Shown: positions 20,365-28,192 of the stretch, piece after piece | Layout: each line of letters opens with the position of its first letter | Numbering within the stretch: the stretch's first letter is position 1 | Assembly: GCF_900637195.1 (NCBI RefSeq) | Contig: NZ_LR134356.1 | Span: 992,001-1,056,000, forward strand | Source of the DNA: Mycolicibacterium aurum | GTDB lineage: Bacteria > Actinomycetota > Actinomycetes > Mycobacteriales > Mycobacteriaceae | DNA: 64,000 nt | Direction: 5' to 3' | Position numbers and translations under genes: made by a program | Notes under the pieces: model-generated | Seen by the model: the letters and a program-made list of their open reading frames with translations, nothing else | Told to the model about the DNA's origin: nothing | Database searches by the model: none

Positions 20365-21551
20365 CGTTCGGTGCGGCCGATGCCCCACGCGTACGGCGGT
20401 GGTGTCTCGTTGACTGCATACGCGCCGAGCACTTTCGCCTTGAACAGCTGCGGATTGTGTGACGCCACGGTGCGGGCGTTGCGCCAGTGCCGGTCCAGGC
20501 CGCGTGCCGTCGACGTGGCCGATGCACCCAAGGTGTCGAACAATCCCGACGCAGCCTCGATGGCGAGCCGCGACGCGGTCAGCTGAGCCGCTGCCGCCTC
20601 CAGTTCAGTGCGCTCCACCGTCTCCGCGAGGTGCGCGTCGTCGGCGTCGGCCGCCGCATCGATCGCGGCGGCAAGCCGGAGCGCAACGGCCTCTGTCGCA
20701 TATGCCGCAGCCCAGATCTCGCCCACCCGGCCCAGCACCTGAGCGTCGTCGCGCACGCGCGCCGTGCTGGCATGGGAGTAATTGCGTTCGCGTTCCTGCA
20801 CTTCGCGCGTCACGTCGGTGAGGATCGCGCGCGTGATGCCTGCCAGCGTGGCCACCAGGTTCAGCTGGTACAGCCCCGTCTGGTACGGATGGCGCCGGTC
20901 GAACGGCACCACGTCGTCGGCGTGGGCGTCGGTGAACTCGGTGGTGCCCGTCCCGGTCCCACGCTGCCCGAAGCCGTCCCAGTCGTCGTGGACCACCACA
21001 CCCGGCTGGCGGGTGTCGGCCAGTGCGATCGCCCACCCATCGCCCTGCTTGACGTACACGTCGGCCCACTCGGCGAATATCGTTCCGGTGGTGTAGAACT
21101 TGCGGCCGTTGACCAGATACCTGCCGTCGACGAACGTGACCTCCGTCTGCGCGTCGCCGATGGCTGTCGAACCCGTCTCGGTCCACGCGTTGCCTGCGAT
21201 CTCGCCGGCGACGAACCGGGCGAACCACCGGCTCTGGTCCTCACCGCGGCGGTGCCGGAACACGGTGTCCTCCACCAGGACGAAATGTCCCCGCAGTGCC
21301 TGCGCAAGGTTGGCGTCGGCGGCCACCAGGTCGATCCACAGCGCGGTGATCTCCGCCCAGTCCAGACCCCACCCGCCGAACTCGACGGGCACCCGCAGTG
21401 CCCCGAAGCCCGACTGCTTCAGCGCGGCCACGGCCTCGACAGGCAACACCCCGCCGAGCTCGCGCTCACGGGCGCCTTCGGCGATCCCCTCGAAAACCGG
21501 GGCGAAATGACTGCGCGCCTTCTGAAGCCGCTCGGCGGCGATATCTGTCAT
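20361..21551 (-). CDS. Acyl-CoA-dehydrogenase-fold flavoprotein monooxygenase (DszC/SfnB type) 1
   Basis: A 396-residue protein of the acyl-CoA dehydrogenase superfamily. It shows FGALRVPVEFGGWGLDW near residue 52, then the flavin region AWTETGSTAIGD and NGRKFYTTGTIFAEWADV, as in DszC, SfnB and related reduced-flavin monooxygenases, and a C-terminal ARTVASHNPQLFKAKVLGAY tail where true dehydrogenases differ. The catalytic Glu of acyl-CoA dehydrogenases is not evident. The ATG at 21551 is chosen over longer frames. Organosulfur oxidation is inferred from the SsuD neighbour. Confidence 0.8.
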   Translation of the reverse strand: MTDIAAERLQKARSHFAPVFEGIAEGARERELGGVLPVEAVAALKQSGFGALRVPVEFGGWGLDWAEITALWIDLVAADANLAQALRGHFVLVEDTVFRHRRGEDQSRWFARFVAGEIAGNAWTETGSTAIGDAQTEVTFVDGRYLVNGRKFYTTGTIFAEWADVYVKQGDGWAIALADTRQPGVVVHDDWDGFGQRGTGTGTTEFTDAHADDVVPFDRRHPYQTGLYQLNLVATLAGITRAILTDVTREVQERERNYSHASTARVRDDAQVLGRVGEIWAAAYATEAVALRLAAAIDAAADADDAHLAETVERTELEAAAAQLTASRLAIEAASGLFDTLGASATSTARGLDRHWRNARTVASHNPQLFKAKVLGAYAVNETPPPYAWGIGRTER

Positions 21552-21594
21552 GACGGCACAGTCCAACAGGACACCCGGAGGATGCACCGATTTG

Positions 21595-21612
21595 ATTCTG
21601 CGAGAGCAGAAT
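21595..21612. promoter_or_regulatory. Inverted repeat between divergent organosulfur genes
   Basis: ATTCTGC at 21595-21601 and GCAGAAT at 21606-21612 are perfect inverted arms with a GAGA spacer. The site lies between the divergent starts at 21551 and about 21650, where a shared regulator would bind. Confidence 0.55.
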
Positions 21613-21649
21613 GCGGTGCCTGAGCAGCGTCGCGCCGTACGGTGTGCCA

Positions 21650-22840
21650 GTGTCTCGCACCCCCTGGACCACGCCGCTGACCAGTGCCGAGAGCGACCGC
21701 TGGGATGCCGTCGCCGACGAGATCGGCAGGCAGCTCGCCGCCGACGTTCTCGACAGGGACAGGGCAAACCGGGAACCCGAGGCCGAGCTCAAACTGCTCA
21801 AGGAGTCGGGACTGGCGAACCTGCTGATCCCCGCCGAGTTCGGCGGGCACAGCGGGCACTGGTCGACCGGTTTCCGGGCGGTCCGCACGCTGGCCCGCTA
21901 CGACGCCTCCATCGCACAGATCCTCAGCTATCACTACTGCAACCAGGCCAGCATCGTGTTCTTTGGTGACGCTTCGCGGTGGGAGCACTGGTTCACCTCC
22001 TCCGCGCACGGCGACTGGCTGTGGGGTGACGCGGTCAACCCCGTCGATCCCGACCTCACCCTCACCACCGACGGCGACGGTTACCGGCTGAACGGCCGGA
22101 AGCGGTTCGCCACGGGCGCCTCCAGTGGCGACGTCACGTTGGTGATGGCGTCGACCGGTGAGGGCGTGCTGGCGTTCGTGCTCGAACACGACCGCGCAGG
22201 CGTCGAATTCGCGGGTGACTGGGACGCGCTCGGGCAGCGACTGTCCGCCAGCGGCAGCGTCGACTACACCGACGTCCGCGTCGGCCCGGACGACATCCTC
22301 GGCGACGTGGGGGAGGAACCGTATTCGACACTCGTCACGCCAGGCGTCCAACTCGGATTCGCGAACCTCTACCTGGGCATCGCCGAAGGCGCACTCGCGC
22401 GGGCCCGCGAGCTGACGCTGCAGCGCGGGGGCGCATGGCTGCTCAGCGACGTCGCGCACTATTCACGGGATCCGTTCGTGCAGAGAACGTTCGGGGAGTT
22501 GCTGTCGCGCTCGGCTGCCGTCGAGGCACTCGCGGATCGGTGGAACCACCGGTTCGACGTGGCCATCGCCCGCGGCGCGGACATCACCGCGGCCGACCGG
22601 GCCGAGGCGGAGATCGGGATCGCGCGGCTGAAGGTGGTGGCCACCGAGACCGGTCTCGAGGTCGCGCACCGCGTCTACGAAGTGACGGGATCGAGCTCGA
22701 CCCTGAGCAAGGTGGGCCTGGACATCTACTGGCGCAACATCCGGACGCACTCCCTGCACGATCCGCTGGACTACAAGAAGCTCGAGGTCGGCGCCAACTA
22801 TCTGACCGGCGCCCTGCAGCCGATCACGCTGTACACCTAG
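21650..22840 (+). CDS. Acyl-CoA-dehydrogenase-fold flavoprotein monooxygenase (DszC/SfnB type) 2
   Basis: A protein of about 396 residues, divergent from the preceding flavoprotein gene. It has LKLLKESGLANLLIPAEFGG, NGRKRFATGASSGDVTLV and the C-terminal YWRNIRTHSLHDPLDYK seen in DszC-like monooxygenases. The start is uncertain: GTGs at 21644 and 21650 fit best, because an in-frame ATG at 21611 lies inside an inverted repeat. It is a paralogue of the genes at 20361 and 22856. The substrate is not known; sulfone or sulfoxide oxidation is inferred from the cluster. Confidence 0.8.
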   Translation: MSRTPWTTPLTSAESDRWDAVADEIGRQLAADVLDRDRANREPEAELKLLKESGLANLLIPAEFGGHSGHWSTGFRAVRTLARYDASIAQILSYHYCNQASIVFFGDASRWEHWFTSSAHGDWLWGDAVNPVDPDLTLTTDGDGYRLNGRKRFATGASSGDVTLVMASTGEGVLAFVLEHDRAGVEFAGDWDALGQRLSASGSVDYTDVRVGPDDILGDVGEEPYSTLVTPGVQLGFANLYLGIAEGALARARELTLQRGGAWLLSDVAHYSRDPFVQRTFGELLSRSAAVEALADRWNHRFDVAIARGADITAADRAEAEIGIARLKVVATETGLEVAHRVYEVTGSSSTLSKVGLDIYWRNIRTHSLHDPLDYKKLEVGANYLTGALQPITLYT

Positions 22841-22855
22841 CGGTATCCGGCGCCG

Positions 22856-24058
22856 CTAGATCTGGCCGTGGCGCGGAGGCGGCGCTCCGGTGAGTGCGTA
22901 GCGGCCGATGTGCTGCAGCTTCCACCGAGTCGGGTCGTGCAGCGTATGGGTGCGGGCGTCGCGCCAGAACCTCGACAGATTCTCGGACGCGGACGCACTT
23001 CTGGTGCCGCCCAAGTCGAACAGACCGCTGGACGCGTCGAGGGATGCGCGCACCGCCGCGACCTTGGCCACCGCGACGGCCACCGATGCCTGTGCCGCCG
23101 ACTCCGGCCCGGGGTGGCGGCCCGCGGCGTCGACCTGACGCGCGGCTTCGGCCAGCAGTGCCTGTGCCCCGCGCACCTGGACTGTCAGCTCACCTGCCAC
23201 GTTGACCAGGGTGGGATCCTCGGCGGCCGTGTCGGTGCCGGCCTCGAAGTGAGGTCTGGCGCGGCCCGCCTGGCGTACCCCTTCGGCGAGTGCCCCGGTG
23301 GCGATTCCGACATCGATCGCGCTGTGCCACAGCTGTGCGCGGGCACCGTAGGTGGTCGGATTCGCGAAGATCGGCGTGAACGGCACCACGTGCTCGCGCG
23401 GAACCACGACATCGGCGAGCGTCACCGTCCCCGATGCAGTCGTGCGCTGTCCCATGCCGTCCCAGTCGTCGACGATGTCGACCCCGGCGGTGTCCGGCGC
23501 GACGAACGCGACCGCCTTCGGAGTGGACGCCTGCGGTGGCGCACCCGAGCCGTCGGCGACCGATGCACGCACCACCACCCAGTCGGCGAACAGCGCCCCG
23601 GTGGAATAGAACTTCCTGCCGGACAACACGTATGAGCCGTCCGGCTGCGCCACCAGCGTCGTCGTGTCGATGTCGATGGTGTGAGGGCCGCGCTCGGACT
23701 GCGCGTTGGCCAGCAGCGCGCCTGCGAGCACCTGCGGGTAGAAATAGGACTTCTGGCTGTCGCTGCCCTGCAGCCGAAGTGCCTCCAGAAACGTGAAATG
23801 CGAATGCGGGATCTGGGCCAGCGACGGGTCGGCATGGGCGATCGTGCGGAACACCTCGGCGACGACAGTCGCGGGCGCGTCGATGCCGCCGTATTCCGTC
23901 GGCACCGTGATCGCCAGCAGCCCCGAGGCCTTGAGCGCCTTCACCTGATCATGGGGCAGTGACCGCTGGGCGTCGCGGTCGGCCGCCTCGCGGTCGAACG
24001 TCGCGCCGAGCTTCGCAGCGACGTCGAGGGCTGCGTCGCCCGACGCGACGACGCTCAC
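22856..24058 (-). CDS. SfnB-family sulfur acquisition flavoprotein
   Basis: A 400-residue acyl-CoA-dehydrogenase-fold protein. Family landmarks are LPHDQVKALKASGLLAITVP, the LAQIPHSHFTFLEALRL stretch, NAQSERGPH, LSGRKFYSTGALFADWVVV and the tail FWRDARTHTLHDPTRWK. The SfnB group takes part in use of dimethyl sulfone and related compounds as sulfur source. The GTG at 24058 overlaps the SsuD stop by 4 bases (GTGA), so both are made from one transcript. Confidence 0.85.
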   Translation of the reverse strand: MSVVASGDAALDVAAKLGATFDREAADRDAQRSLPHDQVKALKASGLLAITVPTEYGGIDAPATVVAEVFRTIAHADPSLAQIPHSHFTFLEALRLQGSDSQKSYFYPQVLAGALLANAQSERGPHTIDIDTTTLVAQPDGSYVLSGRKFYSTGALFADWVVVRASVADGSGAPPQASTPKAVAFVAPDTAGVDIVDDWDGMGQRTTASGTVTLADVVVPREHVVPFTPIFANPTTYGARAQLWHSAIDVGIATGALAEGVRQAGRARPHFEAGTDTAAEDPTLVNVAGELTVQVRGAQALLAEAARQVDAAGRHPGPESAAQASVAVAVAKVAAVRASLDASSGLFDLGGTRSASASENLSRFWRDARTHTLHDPTRWKLQHIGRYALTGAPPPRHGQI

Positions 24059-25224
24059 CGCGCCGAACCCACGAACGGGATGGACGCCGGGCCTGCGGTG
24101 CTCGCACCGCCCTTGAACAGTCCGCGCTCGCGCAGTATCGGTACGACCCCCTCGCCGAACCAGAACAGCTCCTCCAGGTGCGGGTAGCCCGAGAAGATGA
24201 ACTCGTCGATGCCGACGTCGACGTACTCGGCCATCCGGTCGGCCACCTCGGTGTGGCTGCCCACCAGTGCGGTACCCGCACCTCCACGGACCAGGCCGAC
24301 GCCGGCCCAGAGGTTCGGGGCGATCTCGAGCGACCGTGCGTCGCTCCATGTGCCGTTGCTGCGGTGTTCCTCGTGCAGTGCCAGCATTCGCCGCTGCCCC
24401 TCGGACTCGCTGCGGTGCAGGCCCTTCTGCGCGTTGGCGACCGTCTCTTCGTCCAGCGCGGCCACGAACCTGTCGGCCTGCGCCCACGCCTCGTCAGCCG
24501 TATCGCGCGAAATCGTATGCAGCCGAATCCCGAACCGAACGTCGCGGCCCTCCTTCGCCGCGAGCCCGCGGATCCACTCGACCTTCGTGCGCACGGCCTC
24601 CGGCGGCTCGCCCCATGTCAGGTACACATCGGCATGCCGGGCCGCCACGGGACCGGCTGCAGGCGAGCTGCCGCCGAAGTACAGCGGCGGGACCGGATTC
24701 GGCGGTACCGCAAGGGCCGCCTCCTCGACGTTGACGTGCTTGCCCGCCAACGTGACCGTCTCGCCCGCGAAGAGCCCCCGAACGACGTCGAGGAACTCAT
24801 CGCAGCGGGCATACCGGTCGTCCTTGCTGAGGTGGTCGCCGAAGGACCGCTGCTCGTGCGCCTCGCCGCCGACCACGACGTTCAACAGGATGCGGCCCGG
24901 CGCGTGCCGCGCGAAGGTGGCCGCCATCTGTGCCGACAAAGTCGGGCTGACCAGCCCCGGCCGGAACGCCACCAGGAACCCCAGCGATGTCGTCTCCCGC
25001 GCCAGCAGCGCCGCGGTGACGAACGCGTCTTCACACCACGCGCCGGTCGGGATCAGGGCGCCGGTGAAGCCGAACGTCTCCGCCGCCCGGACGATCGACG
25101 CCAGGTAGTCGATGGAGGCGTCGCGGTCGCTGTGCGCGGCGCCGGCGGGCAGGCCGTGGCCGCCGCCGACGATGAACCGGCTGTCTCCGTAGGTGGGCAG
25201 GAACCAGTGCAATTGAATCGACAT
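24055..25224 (-). CDS. ssuD: Alkanesulfonate monooxygenase SsuD-like (LLM class, FMNH2-dependent)
   Basis: A 389-residue TIM-barrel luciferase-like enzyme. The start HWFLPTYGDSR and the RPGLVSPTLSAQMAATF and VVVGGEAHEQRSFGDHLSKD stretches are typical of SsuD, which cleaves alkanesulfonates to aldehyde and sulfite with reduced FMN. No flavin reductase (SsuE) or SsuABC transporter gene is next to it in this window. It is the middle gene of a three-gene minus-strand operon and starts 7 bases after the previous stop. Confidence 0.88.
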   Translation of the reverse strand: MSIQLHWFLPTYGDSRFIVGGGHGLPAGAAHSDRDASIDYLASIVRAAETFGFTGALIPTGAWCEDAFVTAALLARETTSLGFLVAFRPGLVSPTLSAQMAATFARHAPGRILLNVVVGGEAHEQRSFGDHLSKDDRYARCDEFLDVVRGLFAGETVTLAGKHVNVEEAALAVPPNPVPPLYFGGSSPAAGPVAARHADVYLTWGEPPEAVRTKVEWIRGLAAKEGRDVRFGIRLHTISRDTADEAWAQADRFVAALDEETVANAQKGLHRSESEGQRRMLALHEEHRSNGTWSDARSLEIAPNLWAGVGLVRGGAGTALVGSHTEVADRMAEYVDVGIDEFIFSGYPHLEELFWFGEGVVPILRERGLFKGGASTAGPASIPFVGSAR

Positions 25225-25231
25225 GATGCTC

Positions 25232-26680
25232 CTAACGACTGTTCGGTTGTGACGCTACCGAGGCCGACGACGACGGCAGCGTGGACGGACGCTCGACGAT
25301 CGTCGACAGCGGCCCGCCGACGCGGTACCGGGCTCCCCGGTGCTCGTCGGGTAGTCGGTCACCCCGGCCGAGCAGCTTGTTGCGCAGTGTGCCGGGTGCG
25401 TATTCGGACTGGTAGGCGCCTCGCGCGGTGAGCTCTGGGACGACATGCTCGATGAATTCGGCGAACGAGCCGGGCGTGATCGCGTAGGCCAGGTTGAAAC
25501 CGTCGACGTCGGTCTCGTCGACCCACTCCTGAAGCTGGTCGGCGACATGTGCGCCCGACCCGACGAAGCGGGGCCCGATGCCGCCGATCTTGCCCCACTC
25601 GGCGATGTCCCTGATCTGCCACTCCCGGCCGTCGGGGTCGGCGGATTGGAACGCGGCGACCGCGGACAGGATCGCGTTGGAATCCACGTTGCCGACAGGT
25701 TCGTCGAGGCCGTAGCGCGCCAGGTCGACACCCATCCATCCGGACATGAACGTCAACGCGCCCTCGGGATCTCCGTAGGACAGGTACTCGGCGTGCCTGG
25801 CGTGGGCCTCATCGTCGGTGGCGGCGGTGACGACCGTGGAGAGGGTGAAGATCTTCACCGCGTACGGATCGCGCCCGGCGATCTCCAGCTCGCGGCGGAT
25901 CGTCGTGACGTTGTCGCGCAGGATCGCCTTGGTGGGGGCCGCGGTGAAGATCGCCTCGGCGTTCTCCGCCGCGAAGCGAACACCCCGCGGCGACGCCCCC
26001 GCCTGGAAGATGACCGGGGTGCGTTGCGGCGACGGTTCGGACAGGTGGATGCCCGGGACGCTGAAATGCGTTCCCTCATGCCCGATGTGGTGCACTTTGT
26101 CCGGATCGGTGAACACTCCGCGGGCGGTGTCGCGAACGACGGCGTCGTCCTCCCACGAGCCCTCCCAGAGCTTGTAGAGAACTTCGAGGTACTCATCGGC
26201 GTGGTCGTAGCGGGCGTCGTGCGCCGGCTGATCGGTCTGGCCCATGTTGCGGGCGGCCGAGGGGAGGTAGCCGGTGACGACATTCCATCCGACACGCCCT
26301 CCGGTGAGGTGGTCGAGGGTGGAGATGCGCCGCGCGAACGGGTACGGGTGCTCGAACCCGGTCCCGGTGGTGACCCCGAATCCGAGGTGCTCGGTGACGT
26401 GCGCCATCGCCGAGACGAGCAGCAGCGGATCGTTGACCGGAACCTGCGCGGCCTGGCGCACCGCGGCCTCGTCGCTGGCCCCGTAGACGTCATAGGTGCC
26501 CAGGACGTCGGCGATGAAGAGGCCGTCGAAGCGCCCCCGTTCCAGCAGCGTGGCCAGCTCGGTCCAGTAACCGAGGTCCTTGTAGCGCCACGACTGATCC
26601 TCGGGGTGCTTCCACAGACCGGGGGACTGATGGGCGACGCAGTTCATGTCGAATGCGTTGAAGCGGATCACTCGGGTCAC
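25232..26680 (-). CDS. LLM-class FMNH2-dependent monooxygenase (DszA/NtaA/DmoA type)
   Basis: A 482-residue protein. The start IRFNAFDMNCVAHQSPGLW, then the LTGGRVGWNVVTGYLPSAAR and FQAGASPRGVRFAAENAEAIF stretches, mark the NtaA/SnaA/DszA subgroup, which includes dibenzothiophene sulfone, nitrilotriacetate and dimethyl sulfide monooxygenases. The GTG at 26680 is the best start. It is first in the operon with SsuD and SfnB, so an organosulfur substrate is the likely role. The last 30 residues are Ser/Pro-rich and unlike the family. Confidence 0.85.
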   Translation of the reverse strand: MTRVIRFNAFDMNCVAHQSPGLWKHPEDQSWRYKDLGYWTELATLLERGRFDGLFIADVLGTYDVYGASDEAAVRQAAQVPVNDPLLLVSAMAHVTEHLGFGVTTGTGFEHPYPFARRISTLDHLTGGRVGWNVVTGYLPSAARNMGQTDQPAHDARYDHADEYLEVLYKLWEGSWEDDAVVRDTARGVFTDPDKVHHIGHEGTHFSVPGIHLSEPSPQRTPVIFQAGASPRGVRFAAENAEAIFTAAPTKAILRDNVTTIRRELEIAGRDPYAVKIFTLSTVVTAATDDEAHARHAEYLSYGDPEGALTFMSGWMGVDLARYGLDEPVGNVDSNAILSAVAAFQSADPDGREWQIRDIAEWGKIGGIGPRFVGSGAHVADQLQEWVDETDVDGFNLAYAITPGSFAEFIEHVVPELTARGAYQSEYAPGTLRNKLLGRGDRLPDEHRGARYRVGGPLSTIVERPSTLPSSSASVASQPNSR

Positions 26681-26750
26681 CGCGAAAGGGTGCCCGCTCC
26701 GATCGGCCGGGTCGCGGGTTTGTCTCAGCGCGATCGGAATGCCGAGTTAT

Positions 26751-26812
26751 CGCGAAATATCATTCCGGGCTGTTGCCGCGACCGCGATCGCGACCCGGAA
26801 TGATATTTCGCG
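26751..26812. repeat. Long perfect palindromic repeat, possible intergenic repeat family
   Basis: A 19-base arm (CGCGAAATATCATTCCGGG, 26751-26769) is repeated in perfect inverse at 26794-26812 around a 24-base GC-rich loop. It begins 18 bases after the stop of the Tmm-like gene. A close relative of one arm lies at 46213-46236, after echA3. It could act as a transcript-end hairpin or be a mobile palindromic unit. Confidence 0.75.
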
Positions 26813-26829
26813 GGGTCTGGGCGCCCGGG

Positions 26830-28173
26830 TCAGCGCTTGAGGAAGCGCGCCAGGCTGTCGTCGAGCTCGTCCCACCATGTGGTGTGCGGCGGCGGACCCA
26901 CCGTGCCGGTGCACGGGGAGGCGAAGGATTTGTCCCGGTAGCCGGTGATGCTCGCCTCCTTGTCGTGCTCCCAGGTGAAGAAGTGCTGCCGGACCAGGTC
27001 GATGTCGAACGCCGAGTAGTCCGACAGTGTCATCAGGTCGCGCACGTAGTCGGTCTGGAAGTCGATCTGGCCCGCCACGCTGTCGACCTCGGCGTACTTC
27101 GCCAGCCACGCCGCCACATCGGCGGCCATCGTGTCCGCGTCGGGGAGCGGAAGCCTCCCCAGCACCACGTCGCGAGCGAGGAAGGCCTGCGGGTCGAACA
27201 TGTTGAACGTGTAGAACTGGTCCTGCATCCCCAGGTACATCAGCTTCGGGTTGGCCGTCCACACCACACCCTTGTAGAGACCGGCGGGATAGAGGTTGTT
27301 GGTCGTCTTCAGCCGAAGTGTGGGATCGATGAACGGGAAGTGGTGCTGGTAGCCCGTGCACAGGATGATGGCGTCGACGTCGCGGTGGGATCCGTCGGCG
27401 AAGTGCGCGGTGCGACCGTCGACATGCTGCAGCGCAGGCACCTCGGTGATTCCGTCGGGCCAGCCGAATCCCATCGGCGCGTTGCGGTAGGCGATGCTGA
27501 CCGAAGCCGCACCGTATTTGAAGGACTGCAGCGCGATGTCCTCGGCGGAGTAGCTGCTGCCCAGGATCAGCAGATTCTTGCCGGCGAACTCGACCGCGTC
27601 GCGGAAATCGTGGGAATGCAGGATGCGGCCGGGGAACGATTCGAATCCGGGATACTCGGGCACGTTCGGGGTGGAGAAGTGACCGGTCGCGACGATGACG
27701 TGATCGAAAGACTCGGTGCGCAGCGTGCTTTCGCCACTGTCGCAGGACTCCACCGCAACTGCGAAGGTCTGGGTTGTGTCATCGAAGGAGACGTTGCGTA
27801 CGGCCGTGTCGAACTGGATGAACTGGCGCACATTGCTCTTCTTCGCGCGCCCGGCGATGTAGTCGAAGAGCACCTCCCGTGGTGGGAACGAGGGGATGGG
27901 GCCGCCGAAGTGCTCGTCGAAGGTGTAGTCGGCGAACTCCAGGCATTCCTTGGGGCCGTTGGACCACAGGTAGCGATACATGCTCCCGTGCACCGGATAT
28001 CCGTGCGCGTCGAGCCCGGTGCGCCAGGTGTAGTTCCACAGCCCGCCCCAGTCGCTCTGCTTCTCGAAACACACCACCTCGCCGACGTCGACACCGTCGA
28101 GACGAGCGAGCTCGAAGGCGTGCAGCTGCGCAAGGCCGCAGGGGCCCGCTCCGATCACTGCAGTCCGGGACAT
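26830..28173 (-). CDS. tmm: Trimethylamine monooxygenase (FMO family)
   Basis: A 447-residue flavin-containing monooxygenase. The FAD motif is VIGAGPCGLAQL at the start, the FMO signature region reads FPGRILHSHDF near residue 188, the NADPH motif is LILGSSYSAEDIA and the C-terminal CTGYQHHFPF is typical. The stretches RYLWSNGPKECLEFADYTFD and DQFYTFNMFDPQAFLARDV match bacterial Tmm closely. Tmm oxidises trimethylamine to trimethylamine N-oxide with NADPH and O2. The ATG at 28173 follows an ideal AGGAGGAACCC, 19 bases after the Tdm stop. Length is close to the 450-460 of known Tmm. Confidence 0.9.
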   Translation of the reverse strand: MSRTAVIGAGPCGLAQLHAFELARLDGVDVGEVVCFEKQSDWGGLWNYTWRTGLDAHGYPVHGSMYRYLWSNGPKECLEFADYTFDEHFGGPIPSFPPREVLFDYIAGRAKKSNVRQFIQFDTAVRNVSFDDTTQTFAVAVESCDSGESTLRTESFDHVIVATGHFSTPNVPEYPGFESFPGRILHSHDFRDAVEFAGKNLLILGSSYSAEDIALQSFKYGAASVSIAYRNAPMGFGWPDGITEVPALQHVDGRTAHFADGSHRDVDAIILCTGYQHHFPFIDPTLRLKTTNNLYPAGLYKGVVWTANPKLMYLGMQDQFYTFNMFDPQAFLARDVVLGRLPLPDADTMAADVAAWLAKYAEVDSVAGQIDFQTDYVRDLMTLSDYSAFDIDLVRQHFFTWEHDKEASITGYRDKSFASPCTGTVGPPPHTTWWDELDDSLARFLKR

Positions 28174-28192
28174 GGGTTCCTCCTTGGTGTCG

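Noticed and set aside
21582..21623. Possible 13-residue leader peptide MHRFDSARAECGA ahead of the right-hand flavoprotein gene
   Set aside because: Leader peptides before mycobacterial sulfur genes are rich in Cys; this has one only. The GGAGG abuts the ATG without spacing and overlaps the inverted repeat, so it is not convincing.
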